From: Rosa chinensis
Taxonomy: Eukaryota > Streptophyta > Magnoliopsida > Rosales > Rosaceae
NCBI RefSeq assembly: GCF_002994745.2
Contig: NC_037089.1
Location: 1,859,001-1,923,000 of the forward strand
Direction of reading: 5' to 3'
Length of the DNA: 64,000 nucleotides
Part shown: positions 32,390-44,988 of the stretch, piece by piece
Layout of the letters: each line of letters starts with the position of its first letter
Numbering within the stretch: position 1 is the stretch's first letter
Made by a program: the position numbers and the translations under genes
Notes under the pieces: model-generated
Databases searched by the model: none
Seen by the model: the letters and a program-made list of their open reading frames with translations, nothing else
Told to the model about the DNA's origin: nothing

Positions 32390-33548
32390 TATAAGATTGG
32401 TTCTTTTTTTTTCTTTTTTTGAAAGGATTTGATTTTATTAGATATCAAAATCATAAGAAACAGGCCAGAGTTTAACTGAACTTACATAAGAAAAATCGAG
32501 ACAAACTGGATAACTTATCTAAGCCACTCTAAACTCATTAAGATCTAAAGGGACGCTCGCTGAACAGCAAGCCTAAATTAAGCAAGAGTAGTCTCGCTCT
32601 CTAAGGAAAAAAATATTCATCTAGTCTAATTTGGCAGTCACGCAATTGTGGTACAAATATCAACTAGAAACGTCTTAGAAAAGCCTATAAAAATTACCCC
32701 TACTTCCAAAGACTTGAGTCCAGAATGTCTAGAAGCTTGTGGGACTTAAGCAAGCGCAGGTCCCTTCCCCGCAGGGTTGGAACCAACACCCTCTACAGCT
32801 TCCTTTGTTGCCAACAACCTCAGCATCAGGTTGCTCCTTGGGCCCTTCTGAAGATTATGCAGTATAAAGCCCAAATGGAGTCCCCTATACACAGGCCCAA
32901 TCAGCGGCCCATGCAGATCAGACCCAAATCCAGCCACAACCTCAGGCCCAATCAAAGTCAGCGGCCCAGTATCCAGCCCGATCAAACCAGTGGTTAGCCC
33001 TAGGTCAAACCTAAAGTTCCCCGCCGGTTCTTCCAATCTCTCTTCTTGCTCGCAGCCCTCCATTGCAGTCACCTCCAGGACCGGTAAAATAACCCCAGCC
33101 AACTCCAGATCTTGTCCAATCACCGCCGGCGTCACGGCAAACCCTCCTACCGCCTTCATCCTCCCAGATCTGACATCGACCAACCAATTAACGCCGACAC
33201 CACGACACAGGGCAGGATCGCCTACACCAAATCCGCAGTTCCGATTCGATCCGCCGACCCACGGCCAAAAAAACACCCTCAGTTGAGAAACACATCAACC
33301 GGAGCCTTCGAGAATCTTGGTCGAGATCCTGACGTCGTTTCAGAAGAGACCACAAACTCTTCAAACCCACGCCGCCATCATCTCGCCTCTGCCTGAACTG
33401 GAGAGCACGAGGCTCGCCGCCGCCATCACGAAAACGAATTTTCGCTATACCGGGTCGCTCCACTGGTTTCGGAGACCCCTTTGCCATTCTTTTTGTATTC
33501 AATGTGATATTGAGTAGGCTCGAGATTGGAATTATAAGATTGGTTCTT
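32390..33548 (-). mobile_element. Non-autonomous retroposon, 16-bp target duplication
   Basis: The word tataagattggttctt lies at 32390-32405 and 33533-33548. The insert is 1127 bp, with a poly(A)-like T-rich start (32401-32420) marking the 3' end on the minus strand. The right part is GC-rich and has overlapping ORFs on both strands, which I take as non-coding element body. This is the hallmark of LINE-type integration. Confidence 0.85.
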
Positions 33549-35114
33549 GTTTCAATGTTCTATGACGAGAATTGAAATAATGATTAACGATTTTGATTAG
33601 TTTAACGTGCTATATATTGATATGCACATGGTTACAGGAAAAATGATGCGTTCATCACCCGACTTCTCTACATTTTGATGATTTGTCTTTCAATTATAAA
33701 TTTTCCTAACGCAAAATTCAATTTCTGTGTAATCTCTCAAGCATCGCCATCGCCCGAATGTAGGAGAATCTAGTATATTTTGAAACAAAATCAAGATACT
33801 TCCATCTATATATATTGAATATTAATCCAACAAACATAAGAACCTAAAGATCGATACGAATCTTGTCTCCAAAATTGGGAATGGAACCTAGCAAATTCAG
33901 ATTCTATGTTCTCTGATAGAGAAGTTGAAACTGGTGCTTGTGCTTTATTCCCACAGTGAGCCATAGTTATGTATTTGCATTGGCCTATATACATAGGGCT
34001 CTTTTTTCTCGTAGCGGCAGGTGTATCATTTTCCCATCCTTGAATAAATCAGGTACTCCATTAATATGGTTTCATCTCTACGGATGACATGTTTTAAATT
34101 CGAATCTCTTCCTTTTTTATATCATGTGAAAAGCCAAAGATAAAATACACAAAAAATCATATACCTGAAAACATCATCATCGTGCGTGTGACTATGATTC
34201 TCAAATCATGCCAAAATCTGAGAACCTGGCTTCGATCTGTCTCTTTCCTCAGCTCATTTCTTCTCCAGGACACCTCCATAACCACATAATACAAACCTAA
34301 GTGAATATGTAGCGCCATATAATTGGTTAAACCAGTAAAAGCAGTGTACTTATATTCATTATTAACTGGCATAAGTGATCATTTAGATTCGCAGGAAAAT
34401 TAACTAAAACAAAATTAAGCTGCCATTGTCCAAATAATTGGACAGTGATTGAGTATGCACTACTACATATTTCTTAAATCAAAATTAATTAGGGCAAAAA
34501 GTTTTAATTTAAGCCCATGCATATAACCTTTAAGAAGAATCAATGCACATGGACAAAGTGTAGGAGCAATAACTAAATTAGCTAAATATTTTCATTAGTA
34601 CTTGCGCGCAGAACCTGTACGTGTTGTATGTATGTTAATGGTGGAATATATGTATTATATTTCTCCAATACTCCTACTAATAATTCAATCAACGCAATTT
34701 AGGAATAGAATAAAATCTTCAAAGTAATTGTCAGGTAGTGATCAAGTTGATTCATTTGCTCTCTTAAAATCCAATGACAAGATGTCGATGTTGACTTAAT
34801 GAGCAATCCAAAATCATTCACAAAATATATAAACACAAGTAAATAATCAAGACAACTAAAAGAATTAGAACCAAAGATAAATGAATCACCTGCTTCATTG
34901 ACAACAGTCATTAGTAATGCATATACTTTGATGGCCACTTAGGACAATTAATATCAATACCTAGTTACCGTACTTTGCCAACATCTTTTGTATCAGGATT
35001 GAATTTTTTTTCGCTTCAATTATATCATTCACCACTCAATATTATCAATACAGGAGCTATTAGGTTAGAATAACTTGCATTCAAACGTTTTTAAACAATA
35101 GCTACTTTGTAATA

Positions 35115-35145
<31 letters not shown>

Positions 35146-35146
35146 T
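33549..35146. other. 1.6-kb AT-rich intergenic region
   Basis: No gene recognised. An (AT)n run lies at about 35111-35137, next to the fold-back element. Confidence 0.5.
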
Positions 35147-35532
35147 TATCCTGAGCGAGGCCTCGCTTTGAAATTTCAGAGCGAGGTTAGAGTTTAGGGT
35201 CACTTTTCGGTCGCATATCCACATCTCGACCATTCAGTTTTTAAGTACTAATGCATAGATCATCTATGCAAAATTTCAGTCAAATTGGTGATCTTTAAGG
35301 TATCTAACTCGCTTAAATTAGTTGACGAACTTAATCTGTCCAACCTGAACCGTACTAGCTTTAAAGCAGTTATGAATGCCTTAACGACCATCAATTTGGC
35401 TGAAATTTTGCAGAGATGATCTATGCATCAGTACCTAAAAACTGAACGGTCGAGATGTGTATATGCGACCGAAAAGTGACCATAAACTCTAACCTCGCTC
35501 TGAAATTTTAGAGCAAGGCATCGCTCTGGATA
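35147..35532. mobile_element. Fold-back DNA element with about 136-bp terminal inverted repeats
   Basis: The left arm (from TATCCTGAGCGAGG, about 35147-35282) is matched by the reverse complement of the right arm (about 35398-35532, ending CGCTCTGGATA), with roughly 90% identity by eye. Shared words include 'gagcgaggttagagttta', 'tcacttttcggtcgcata' and 'tgcatagatcatct'. Long TIRs of this type are typical of non-autonomous Mutator-like elements. A clean 9-bp target duplication was not found, perhaps hidden by the AT and T runs. Confidence 0.8.
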
Positions 35533-36087
35533 TAATTTCAATTATTAAACCGCATTTAATAAAAAAAATCATGAATTTTGCAATAAAGATGCGTAGAGTA
35601 TTTTAATATTTTTATTCCGTAGCTTCTCGTTAATTTACATGTGATGATGTTATTCATTTGATGCAACACGACATGGGAGATGCTTGAGAAATGCATTAGA
35701 ACTTGGTGGTAAGTATATATTGTACTTGCTTGCAAAGTTGCAATTAGTAATTAAGTGGCCATTAAGAGACTTGTCATACACCACTAATTTTATCTTACTT
35801 TAGCTTAATGTTTTGCTTCATTTTGTAATCTTTTCTCATATTTGTATTGATTGAATCCTACTAGTAATCTAACTTTTTTCTATATTTGCCAACAAAATAT
35901 CCACATCATCATTAAGACACATCTACTAATTAATCACACTCAGATTTTCTTAAATATTGTTCTTAATTGACTTCACATTTCGTCATTAATAGGTCCTAAT
36001 TAATAACTTTAAAAACGATTCATTTCCAATAAAGCCTCAAGCTCACGTCACATTAATCCCATTAAACAGCTCACCAATACTAGAGAC
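35533..36087. other. AT-rich spacer, no gene
   Basis: Nothing coding seen between the fold-back element and the MITE. Confidence 0.5.
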
Positions 36088-36386
36088 TAAGAGCAATTCC
36101 AACAGCTTCTCCATATCTTGATTTTTCTCCATTTTAAGAAAAAATTTGGCTGTTTTGCTCAAACAGATTCCTTATAATTATCCCTAAATTAGAGATAGTG
36201 ATGAGAGAGAACAAAATTCCCTATATTTATAGCAATCTGTAAAATTTTAGGGAAGAATTTAGAGAAGAATTATAGAATCTGTAAAATAGAGAATCTGTTA
36301 GAGTTGAAGCAGAATTTTTTTGGAGATTTTAATTTTTGCTTCCCTATAATAGAGAAATTATAAAGAACCTGTTGGAGATGCTTTAA
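36088..36386. mobile_element. Tourist/PIF-Harbinger-like MITE with TAA target duplication
   Basis: TAA lies at 36088-36090 and 36384-36386. The 293-bp body starts GAGCAATTCCAACAG and ends CTGTTGGAGATGCTT, which are imperfect inverted ends. It is AT-rich with internal 'agagaa' repeats and no ORF. Confidence 0.65.
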
Positions 36387-36529
36387 ACGTTATTAAAAAA
36401 AATAAATCCAAAATCAGAAAATGAGATTTTGGAAGTGACAAAAATAGACACAGTGGGGAAAAAACAGATCATATACGAGGGATAAGAACTCAAGGATAAT
36501 GAGATTTACACACATTAAACTCAGTCAGT

Positions 36530-36752
36530 CTCTCTGTTGATGATGTTTGGTTAGGGGAGACACCTGCTATTATACAGGATGTTCTATATGAGGATTATTC
36601 TCATTGTTTATCTGTAGCTTGGGGTATAGGTGATATGTCCCCCCCCCCCCCTGGATACAAAATTTTAATATTAATATAATAAATGGAACCGGGTGTGGGA
36701 TTGAGTCTCCCATCTAGGCTGGATTCCAAACCCTTTTAAAAAAAAAAATTAT
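36530..36752 (+). mobile_element. LINE 3'-end fragment
   Basis: The block containing 'aatggaaccgggtgtgggat' and 'tctcccatctaggctgg', followed by an A run (36739-36749), looks like the 3' tail of a plant LINE. A run of 12 C lies at about 36640-36651. No long ORF remains. Confidence 0.55.
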
Positions 36753-36841
36753 CGAATGCGATAATATCTTAGGGCTTTTATAGCAAATCAGCTGTTTCTC
36801 TGTGTCCTTCTCCACAACTTTGTAGCGTTAGTTATCTCTGT

Positions 36842-36849
36842 TATAAATA
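36842..36849 (+). promoter_or_regulatory. TATA box of the membrane-protein gene
   Basis: TATAAATA lies 131 bp before the ATG at 36973. Confidence 0.5.
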
Positions 36850-36972
36850 ACCTTTTGTCTCACACCATGTATTTGGGTCCTTGTGTCTCCACCAAAGCTC
36901 TCCCGCTGTCTGCGTCAAAAACCAGAAATACAAGGACGTATATAGGAGAAACCCAGAAATCCAAAACACATC

Positions 36973-39900
36973 ATGTTCTTCGGCATTAGATCGCCAATCT
37001 TGTCGAAACATTTGGTTCTTTTTGTGATCATAACCATCTCCTTCGTCTTTGTTGTTTCAGCTTTTGCAGAAAGCTATCACCTTTCTCACACTATCCGATT
37101 GACAGGTAAAATGGGGATGCATGCAATGTCTTGGCTTTTTCGGGTTTGATTTTATTGGAAGAAAGATGCTTAAGATCCCAAATTTCAGTCACGATTCACG
37201 AATGCATGTCATCACTAGTAACACAATAATGATGTGTTATTTTGTACGACATAAAATGTTAAGTCACTACTAATTTTTTTTTTTTGGATATTTTTGCATT
37301 GCTCTTGCATGTGGAAATTGAATGAAATTGTTTTTTTTTTTTTTTGGATGTTAATGGTGAAGGGGGAGAGCAAATAAATGATGGTGGGTTGATCACATGG
37401 GGAAGAAGGAGGTCTCTTGAAGAAAACGAGACTTTGGTATTGGCTAAGGAAAGGACACGCAGGAAGGACCCTCTAAATAGATTTAAGAAGTACACTGGGG
37501 GCTGGAATATAACAGAACGGCATTACTGGGCTGTGAGTTCTATATTCTCTTAATTAATTTTGATTCATTTGCTGGGTTTGTCTTTGTTATTTTGTTTTCT
37601 ATTAATTTATTTTGCTGTTCTGTGTATTGTGTTGTTTGATAAATGATAATTAAGTACCAATGTGGGTTTATGTGAATTTTCCAATTGTACTTTTGCTCCT
37701 TTCCTCATTGATGACTTGATGCTGTAGTTGTCGATCTAAAAATTCTTTCGAGTTCTCATGGTCTTGCTATGGATTTTGAGGCATTTAAAGAATGTTTTAT
37801 TCTTTGTTTATCTATAAATGTAGGTTATGATTGTGTTGATAATATACTTGTTGAATATCCATATAGTGCTATGCCAAAAATTAACTTCTGGTGTTTGGTT
37901 TAACTAATATTATGTGGTATCCCTGTTTCTCATGAAATTGATATATTTTTGACACTAATTAGTTATTGATCCATTTTTGCCGTAGTCAGTTGGTTTTACC
38001 GCGGCTCCTTTCTTTGTCGCTGCTATTTTGTGGTTCGTGATTTGCGGGTTAAGCTTGTGCCTTATCTGTATCTGTTATTGCTGTCGTAAAAAAGAGCCTT
38101 ATGGCTATTCTAGAACAGCCTATTGCCTCTCTCTCGTCACCCTTATTATCTTCACCCTCATGGCAATGTAACTTTCTCTCGAACTTTCTTTCTCTACACA
38201 CACACACACCTAATTTTCATGCCAAGCACTAGTGCCAATCAGCTTTTATGTTGCTGTTGGCTCCCTTCAATGTTCGTGTGGTCTGTTGTAGTGCTGGATG
38301 CGTTGTGCTGTACATGGGTCAGGGATTGTTCTACGACAGTACAAGAAAGACATTGGATTACCTTGTGAAGGAGGCCGATGAAACTGCTCAAAACCTCAGG
38401 AATGTGTCAGATTCTCTTAGCGCAGCTAAGAAGATCGGACTTGACGCCATAGTTCCTCCGACAGATATTCAGAATCAAATTGACGAGGGTATGGGAACAA
38501 TACAGTATGTTTCCAATTTTCTTTCTGAAACTACTGATAAGACTGCACGGAAGTCAAATCAAGTCTTAACAGACTTGTAAGTAGATTCTTGAATCTCTCG
38601 AAACTTGTGAACTTCTAGTCACCTTGCTTAATCTGTGTAACATTTATCTGTCGCTGTCTTCTGCAGGAAGCTGGCGCTCATGGTTTTTTCTGCTGTTATG
38701 CTTCTTCTGGTCTTTATTGGATTTGGTAAGTCTGTTATCTTCTTTTGATTAGATGTAGAAACTTTAAAGGTATAATATGGCCTTATTGATTCCCTTTGTT
38801 TTTATTTGGTTTACTTGTTGCAGCACTTTCCATGTGCGGGATGCGATTTCTTGTATACTGGTAAGTCAGATACCTAAAACTCTTTGCCATTCATTTTTCC
38901 CAAGCAGATCTTCAAGTCTTTGAAGCAGTTGTACTGCTCAAACATATTTTTTAACCAACACTTGCAATCTGATGCAGCTTGGTGATTGTTGGGTGGATTC
39001 TTGTTACCTGTGCATTCATCTTGTGCGGTACATTTCTCCTTATCCATAAGTATGTACCATTTAACTGGTTGTGCTTACATTATCTTAGTTTCCAAGTTAT
39101 ACCTCTATATTGAATTTTCACTTCAGCTTGCCAGGCAACATATAGAAGTTAATTTCAACCTGTCTATCTTAAGTCGTGGTTCATTTCTATGTCTTTAATA
39201 TAGATTTTAGCAACAAGTACAAACTTTTTACATGCTTCTTGAACATTGAATGAAGCAAAATGCTTAACAATGGTTTGGTTGCTGAAGTTTTTATCCTTTC
39301 AAACACTGTCTTCTTTAACATATAACAAACTTGGTAGATTTTCCTTCCTCGAATATTAGATGTGTTTGGATTTGAATGCGGACGTGGCTGAAGTCGAATA
39401 GATTCCTGTCCTAGCAAATCTCTAATCCAGCTGATCCATGAAATTAATTGATATCTCAGAAGTAATTTATTCCTGTGAGGAAGCTGTGTCCATATCAGAG
39501 ACTGATGTTTTGCTATGTGCAAATATGTAGTGCGTTTGGAGATGCATGTGTCTCCATGGATGAGTGGATTCAAAAGCACCCCACAGCCCACACTGCTTTG
39601 GATGATCTACTTCCATGTGTGGACAAAAATGTAAGCCAGAGCATGTTGGAACGGACCAAGATGGCAACCTACTTTGCTGTTGAAGCGGTTAATCGTGTCA
39701 TCACCGATGGTGCAAATCTTGATCCTTCTGACAGTCCATTAAATTACAATCAGTCTGGCCCTTTGTTACCACCAGTCTGCAACCCCTTCAATGAGGATAA
39801 AACTGATCGGAAATGTGTTCCTGGTGAAGTGGAATTGCAACAAGCACAAGAGGTAATAACTAAAGCTTTCTGTTTGCATGGAGTAAAATTCTATGAAGGA

Positions 39901-40505
39901 AGTGAAGTGCCTTAAAGCTTTCTGTTTCAAATAAACAGGTATGGCAGAAATACGTATGTAAGGTTTCTAGTCCAACCGGCCAGTGTGTATCACCAGGGCG
40001 GCTGACTCCTACCCACTTCGATCAAATGTCAGCTTTTGTAAATGTGAGCAACGCACTGTATCGGTACAGTCCATTCTTTGCTGATCTTGCAGACTGCACA
40101 TTTGCTAAGGATACATTCTCGGACATAAGTAAACAGCATTGTCCCGGTCTGCGACTACATAGTAAATGGATCTACATTGGCTTGTTAATGGTAGCCTTAG
40201 CTGTAATGCTGTCTATGATCTTCTGGGTGATTTACTGCCGGGAACGAAGACATCGCTTGTATACTAAAAAATGTGACAGTTTACACTATGACAGTTTAAA
40301 CTATGGCAGTGCAAATCATGGCAGTAGAAACTTTGGCAGTGCAAATCATGGCAGCAGAAACTTTGGCAGTGCAAATCATGGCAGCAGAAACTTTGGCAGT
40401 GCAAATCATGGCAATAGAAACTTTGGCAGCGCAAATCATGGCAGTAGAAACTTTGGCAGTGGAAATCATGGCAGTAGAAACTTTGGCAGTGCAAATACTG
40501 GATAG
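36973..40505 (+). CDS. Plant polytopic membrane protein (uncharacterised family) with repeated tail
   Basis: Nine exons: 36973-37105, 37363-37532, 37986-38167, 38292-38576, 38667-38725, 38824-38860, 38978-39049, 39531-39852 and 39939-40505, giving 608 residues in a continuous frame. It belongs to a conserved plant family of unknown function, marked by GGWNITERHYWA and NQSGPL. A signal peptide is followed by about five membrane segments, in exon 3, exons 3-4, exons 5-6, exons 6-7 and near the C-terminus (WIYIGLLMVALAVMLSMIFW). The large segment between the fourth and last helices is Cys-rich with N-glycosylation sequons, so it is likely outside the cytosol. After CRERRHR the tail is six or so copies of GSANHGSRNF, an addition I do not know from the family. 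Function and location (probably endomembrane or plasma membrane) are inferred only. Confidence 0.9.
40305..40502 (+). repeat. 30-bp coding minisatellite in the last exon
   Basis: About 6.5 copies of a 30-bp unit encode GSANHGSRNF. Each unit is itself two related 15-bp halves (ggcagtgcaaatcat and ggcagtagaaacttt). The copies are nearly identical, so expansion is recent. The frame is kept to the stop. Confidence 0.93.
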
Positions 40506-41239
40506 GAAACAGTTGGCAGTTTACTGATTCCTTGAAAATTCTGCTTGGAGATTTCGATATACAATACAATCCTAGTAGCATAAATTTTTTTTCTTTTGCT
40601 TTTCGTTCGCATTCTGAGTATTTTGATCCTAAGTAGAAAAATTGTTATACCACCACCCCCCCCCCCCCCCCCCCGAAGTCCTAGGTGATCTCAAGCGAGC
40701 AGAAGCATCATTTTCTATGCTTCCCAACTTCAAATGCAAAGAAAAAAAAGGCATAAATATACCCCCAACTGAAACATCTGAGCAATGTGAAAAGCTTCCC
40801 TCCAAATGGCGGACCCAATATAGGTTTAGTGTGGCGTGGGCTGCTAGCTAGTTTACTGCCATGTATAGGGTCTGTCATGTATAGAAGCTCTTGTTGGTTT
40901 ACTGCAATTAAAGGGATACAAGAAAGTTGTACAGCTAGAAACCATCAGTAGCAATGATTAAACATTGCATAAGTTTCTGTACACACTCTTTCTATGTTAT
41001 AACTTATACCTTCTCCCTTAAGGCTGTATAATTTTGTCCATGAGAATGATTAAAAAAAAAAAAAACAATAGTTTCTCTTGTTCTCATGGTAGAATTTTAT
41101 ATTTAGATTGTTTGTTTTTAAATTTTTCTACTTTTATGTCAGTTCAAGTTCGCTTTAGAAAAGCTCACTTATGGGTCCGCCGATAACTTTAAAAGAAAAT
41201 GAGATTGAAATTGAATCTAGGAGTGACATTGAATGTGAG
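40506..41239. other. 3' UTR and intergenic sequence
   Basis: 3' flank of the membrane-protein gene, with a run of about 17 C at 40660-40676 and an A run near 41055. No gene. Confidence 0.5.
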
Positions 41240-41599
41240 TAATATCATCTTGATAGCTAATTTAACAAATAATTTCACCTTCAACATAAACATAAAATTC
41301 GAACATTTCACCTTCAACATAACTCATAAGCATTAATATGAACCTATAAAATTATGAAGAACGGCAATCAACCCACAAACTCATGTTTTTTTTATTATGT
41401 TTTTATACATATATTCTAAATGTCAATTTTATCTTTACATTTAACAGAAAAATTAACAGAAGTACCAAAGTGTCAAACAGAGTCTAACTTCAGGTACCAA
41501 ACTGTCCCCTTTAATACATCGGGTATCAAACTGTCCAAGTAGCCATACCTCAGGTACCATAGGAGGAATTTACCCTAATATCATCTTGATAGCTAATTT
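41240..41599. mobile_element. 312-bp insertion with 24-bp target duplication
   Basis: The same 24-bp word, starting taatatcatcttgatag, lies at 41240-41263 and 41576-41599 and flanks 41264-41575. The insert contains 'caggtaccaaactgtcc'-type words. A long direct repeat of this kind suggests target-primed insertion of a short retroposon, but no clear poly(A) is visible. A diverged relative may lie near 56800-56930. Confidence 0.65.
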
Positions 41600-42734
41600 T
41601 CGTTAGGCCATAGTGCTCGTATGGCCCAATTTGAGTCCATTGTTAATTTGTTAAGGTATATCTTTATCGTCGTTGCCTCCAAAGACCATTGTTTTCTTAA
41701 CCAAAATCCAACACGAGCAGTTTAGCCCTACAACACTACCAACACCATTCTCGCTGTTCAACTCCAATTCCTAGTTATTTCATGCAATTAGGAATTTTCC
41801 CACTCCCTTTTTTTTTCTTTTTCTTTTTTCAGTTTTTGTTTTCCTTGTCGCACTAGGTATATGTAACCCAATAAGATTATAAACACCTCAGGTACCAGTA
41901 TAATCTTGTTTGGCAAATTAACTTTGCATTAGCACATAAATGGATATTGCTGCAACGACCTTGAGCACTAATATCTCAAATGATCAAGTCTTCCTGCAAA
42001 TGTTGTTTTTAACGGCAGGAGCAGAATTTTCTAATTTGGGTGTGACTATGGTTGGTTGGCCAAAGCTGAGATAGATAATAACTAGACCCAAAACACACAT
42101 TGTGTGTCTGTGTGTGAGTTTAGTTTTCAAAAAACAAAATAATCATTGGAGATAACGTAGGGAGTTTGGAAGTTTTTTTTCCCCCTCCTTTGCTGGGGAA
42201 GTGGGAAGTTATAGAGTAAGGGAGAGATTTGAGGGGAAAATAAATTGGAACGTTTTTACGTAATTTTATTTATTAGCATTATGTCCTCTGTTTATTAAAA
42301 GATATTTTTTGATAATTTATGATTTAAGGATATAGTTGTCTTTTGACGCCCACTTTAGCTGACAAATTGGGTTCTCTTAATAATAGTATAGATTATCATC
42401 ATCTTACTGATTGTTATATAACTCTCCTCAACCCTTTCACAAAAGAAATGTCTATTTGTCTCCCTACTTTATTGGAAGTGCTCTGAAACAGATGGTCGGA
42501 CATCATCCCTAATAAGGTTATCTTGTCTGCCGATCTTTATCTCTAATCTGGACAGTTATGCACTTCTAGCATTCTGCATTCATGGTGACTATCTTTCTAT
42601 AAGCATTAAAGGAGGAGGACAAAGGACCTGGGGTTGTAAATATTTTCCTTCATTTGAGGTTACTTGTGCTTATTCACTTTGGCTGAAAGCCTAAATTATT
42701 GTTGTATAAGAAAGAACGTGCGGGTTAATATCAA
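41600..42734. other. 1.1-kb region without genes
   Basis: No coding exon. The sequence from about 42015 ('gcaggagcagaattttctaa', then 'tttgggtgtg') resembles the start of the hAT-like repeat at 17229 and may be a degraded relative. Confidence 0.4.
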
Positions 42735-42825
42735 CCGACCTTAGCTCAGTTGGTAGAGCGGAGGACTGTAGTTGGAATAACCATCAGATATCCTTAGGTC
42801 ACTGGTTCGAATCCGGTAGGTCGGA
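42735..42825 (+). tRNA. tRNA-Tyr (GTA) with 18-nt intron
   Basis: The acceptor stem CCGACC pairs with GGTCGG, with discriminator A. The D arm (TAGCTCAGTTGGTAGAGC, an intact A box) and the T arm (GGTTCGAATCC, an intact B box) are present. The anticodon GTA is at 42768-42770. An 18-nt intron (ttggaataaccatcagat) follows base 37 and leaves a 73-nt mature tRNA. TTTTT directly after it is the Pol III terminator. The 3' CCA is not encoded, as expected in a plant nucleus. Confidence 0.96.
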
Positions 42826-43846
42826 TTTTTAATTTTCCCATCTTCATGAACTGCAATTTTTTTGTGTCAATAAACTTCACTAAACTGAAATTTCTTTTCT
42901 TCTGTTCTTTTTTTTTTTTTTTTTTGAGTCAAAAGGCCAGACTATCTATCTGCTTTCTTGTTGAGAAAAATTAACTGTTTGTTTTGCATTTTTATTCTCT
43001 ATGATATGTTTGCTGAGGAATACAGTTGACAAAAACAAACAAGTTGCTACCGAGTCTGAAGTCCTAGTTGAGTAGTAGTTTCTTAAGCTACAGAAGCATC
43101 AAAGAGTCAAGACCAATCTTAGCCGCCCAGTTCATCAATTGAACATGACAACTACACACCACATAAAAATCATACGATCATTGACCTATGATCAATCTCA
43201 GATTCTTAGCCTTTTAATCCAAATAATATAAATTATCCGAAATCAGACGTGCTCCGAATGTGGAAGACTTCTAGTCCAAAAGATAAGTAGACAAAATAAA
43301 AAAACTGCAGATAATGTTATTTTTAGTGTCGATCAACATCATATGTGTGAATTGAAGTTGTTTGGGTGAATGATGAAATACAGTAGATACTAAATTAGCT
43401 AGGAATCTTATGTTTATCTTATCTGCTTATTGTGCAGCTAGCTGGACCATTGCAGAAACTTAAGAATTACGATTTGAATAAACTGTGCAAGAAAGAAACC
43501 AATTGAACAATCACCTCTTCTGCATAGACCAATCCAAAGAGCACATCCTCAACTTTTTATACAAAGCTTCTTCCTTTATTATGGGACTCTTTTTCAATAT
43601 AAAAATTCTAAACAAAGGAATTGAAGCATATCCTCTTATCAATATATTAAGTTTGTTTGTCTATAATAGGACAATGAATTTAAGTTACTTTCAAGTAACT
43701 TCAAGCAATTAAGTGAATGGTAAAACTGATTTTGACATTTAAATAAAATTCTTATGCTTCCAACTTTGACTGGAGGACCTTTTCTTACTTGCAAGATTTG
43801 ATAGCAAAAGGTTGGTGAGGTAATCAATACAATCCAGATCAAAGCT
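42826..43846. other. 1-kb intergenic region
   Basis: Starts with the Pol III T run. There is a T/A tract at about 42907-42925. No coding gene recognised. Confidence 0.5.
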
Positions 43847-43854
43847 TATATAAA
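43847..43854 (+). promoter_or_regulatory. TATA box of the small serine-rich-family gene
   Basis: TATATAAA lies 93 bp before the ATG at 43940. Confidence 0.55.
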
Positions 43855-43939
43855 TTAAAGCCCCTAATGAGTTTGATTTGGAAAACAGAAAAACAAAACC
43901 CTCTAATTTTGTAGTTGAAACTTGAATACCAATATTCCA

Positions 43940-44233
43940 ATGGCCTCAAAATCACACATCTCCTTGAATCGTACATGTCTATGTTCACCTACAGAACATC
44001 CAGGTTCTTTCAGGTGCAGTTTGCACAGAAGTAATGTGAATAATAGGCAAGCTACAATTAGCAGTAGTAGACCTGCAAAAGATGTTGTAAAACCAAATTC
44101 GATAAAAGAAATCCTTCTCCAAACTATCAAGCCCTCGTCTAGTCAGGATCTTCAAAGAAGGAGAAAGTTCCAGCCAAAGCCTAGCAGGTTTTGCTCGGTG
44201 AGTCACAGCAGAAATGGAGTTGCAGTTTCTTGA
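43940..44233 (+). CDS. Serine-rich protein-like, small member (97 residues)
   Basis: A single-exon frame from ATG 43940. It carries the family signature RTCLCSPTEHPGSFRCSLH near residues 12-30, then a basic, Ser-rich middle and a C-terminal QRRRKFQPKPSRF motif. The same three-part layout is in the larger gene at 54249, so the two are paralogues in one window. The family is plant-specific and of unknown function; the conserved Cys and His residues could bind metal, but that is inference. An upstream in-frame TTG is not needed as start. This copy lacks the long Ser-rich N-terminus of the larger member. Confidence 0.85.
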   Translation: MASKSHISLNRTCLCSPTEHPGSFRCSLHRSNVNNRQATISSSRPAKDVVKPNSIKEILLQTIKPSSSQDLQRRRKFQPKPSRFCSVSHSRNGVAVS

Positions 44234-44988
44234 TCACAATTACAAAATTTGGATATCGTTGCACTTTTTTGAAAACAATTGTAGGATTTGGATATTTATT
44301 TAATTTTCATTTCTCTTCTGACCCAATTGGGTTATTAGAACCATGTTCAAATGTGTGTATAAGCATCTGTAGAGAAGTACTTTAAATATAGTGGTGTTTT
44401 GTTTATATGTTGTAGAAAGCATAAGAAATTAGAGATTAATTTACTCTATGTTTAGCCCTGTTCTTATATGATCATTCTATATATGCTAATATGCATAATG
44501 CATCATATTATCGTATTTGGATCTTACAAGCTTGTTCATCATTTTGCCACAAATAATTATGTCAAACAAGCAACAATGCAGACAAAGAATGTGATGAACA
44601 AGCAACAATGGAGGCTAGAGTTGTTCCGCATATGCTATCCCTTCAAATGACATATATCATAACAACATTGACAAATTTGTTCCATCCCCACCTTATCCAC
44701 AGATCGTCAAAACAATATAGTATCAACATTAGCGTATAATATAATCTCTAAATTCAAAATACCGTACTTGATCATGAGATATACAATATACAATACACGA
44801 ACATTTTAATAAGTGAAACACTGTGACATCAATTAGCAAAAGAATTTGGATGATCATGGAGACCCAATCAGTACTCATATATCATTAATTTATTCAGGAA
44901 GCAGTATCGGTGATGATCAACCACTTGTTCTAGTATGCTATAAACTATCTTATACGATATATAAAAGAAAGACCACGATACCAAGCAA
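44234..44988. other. Intergenic, AT-rich
   Basis: 3' flank of the small serine-rich-family gene and upstream flank of the second tRNA gene. No gene seen. Confidence 0.5.

Noticed and set aside
39187..39591. 134-codon minus-strand ORF
   Set aside because: It overlaps intron 7 and exon 8 of the plus-strand membrane-protein gene, whose frame and splice sites are well supported.
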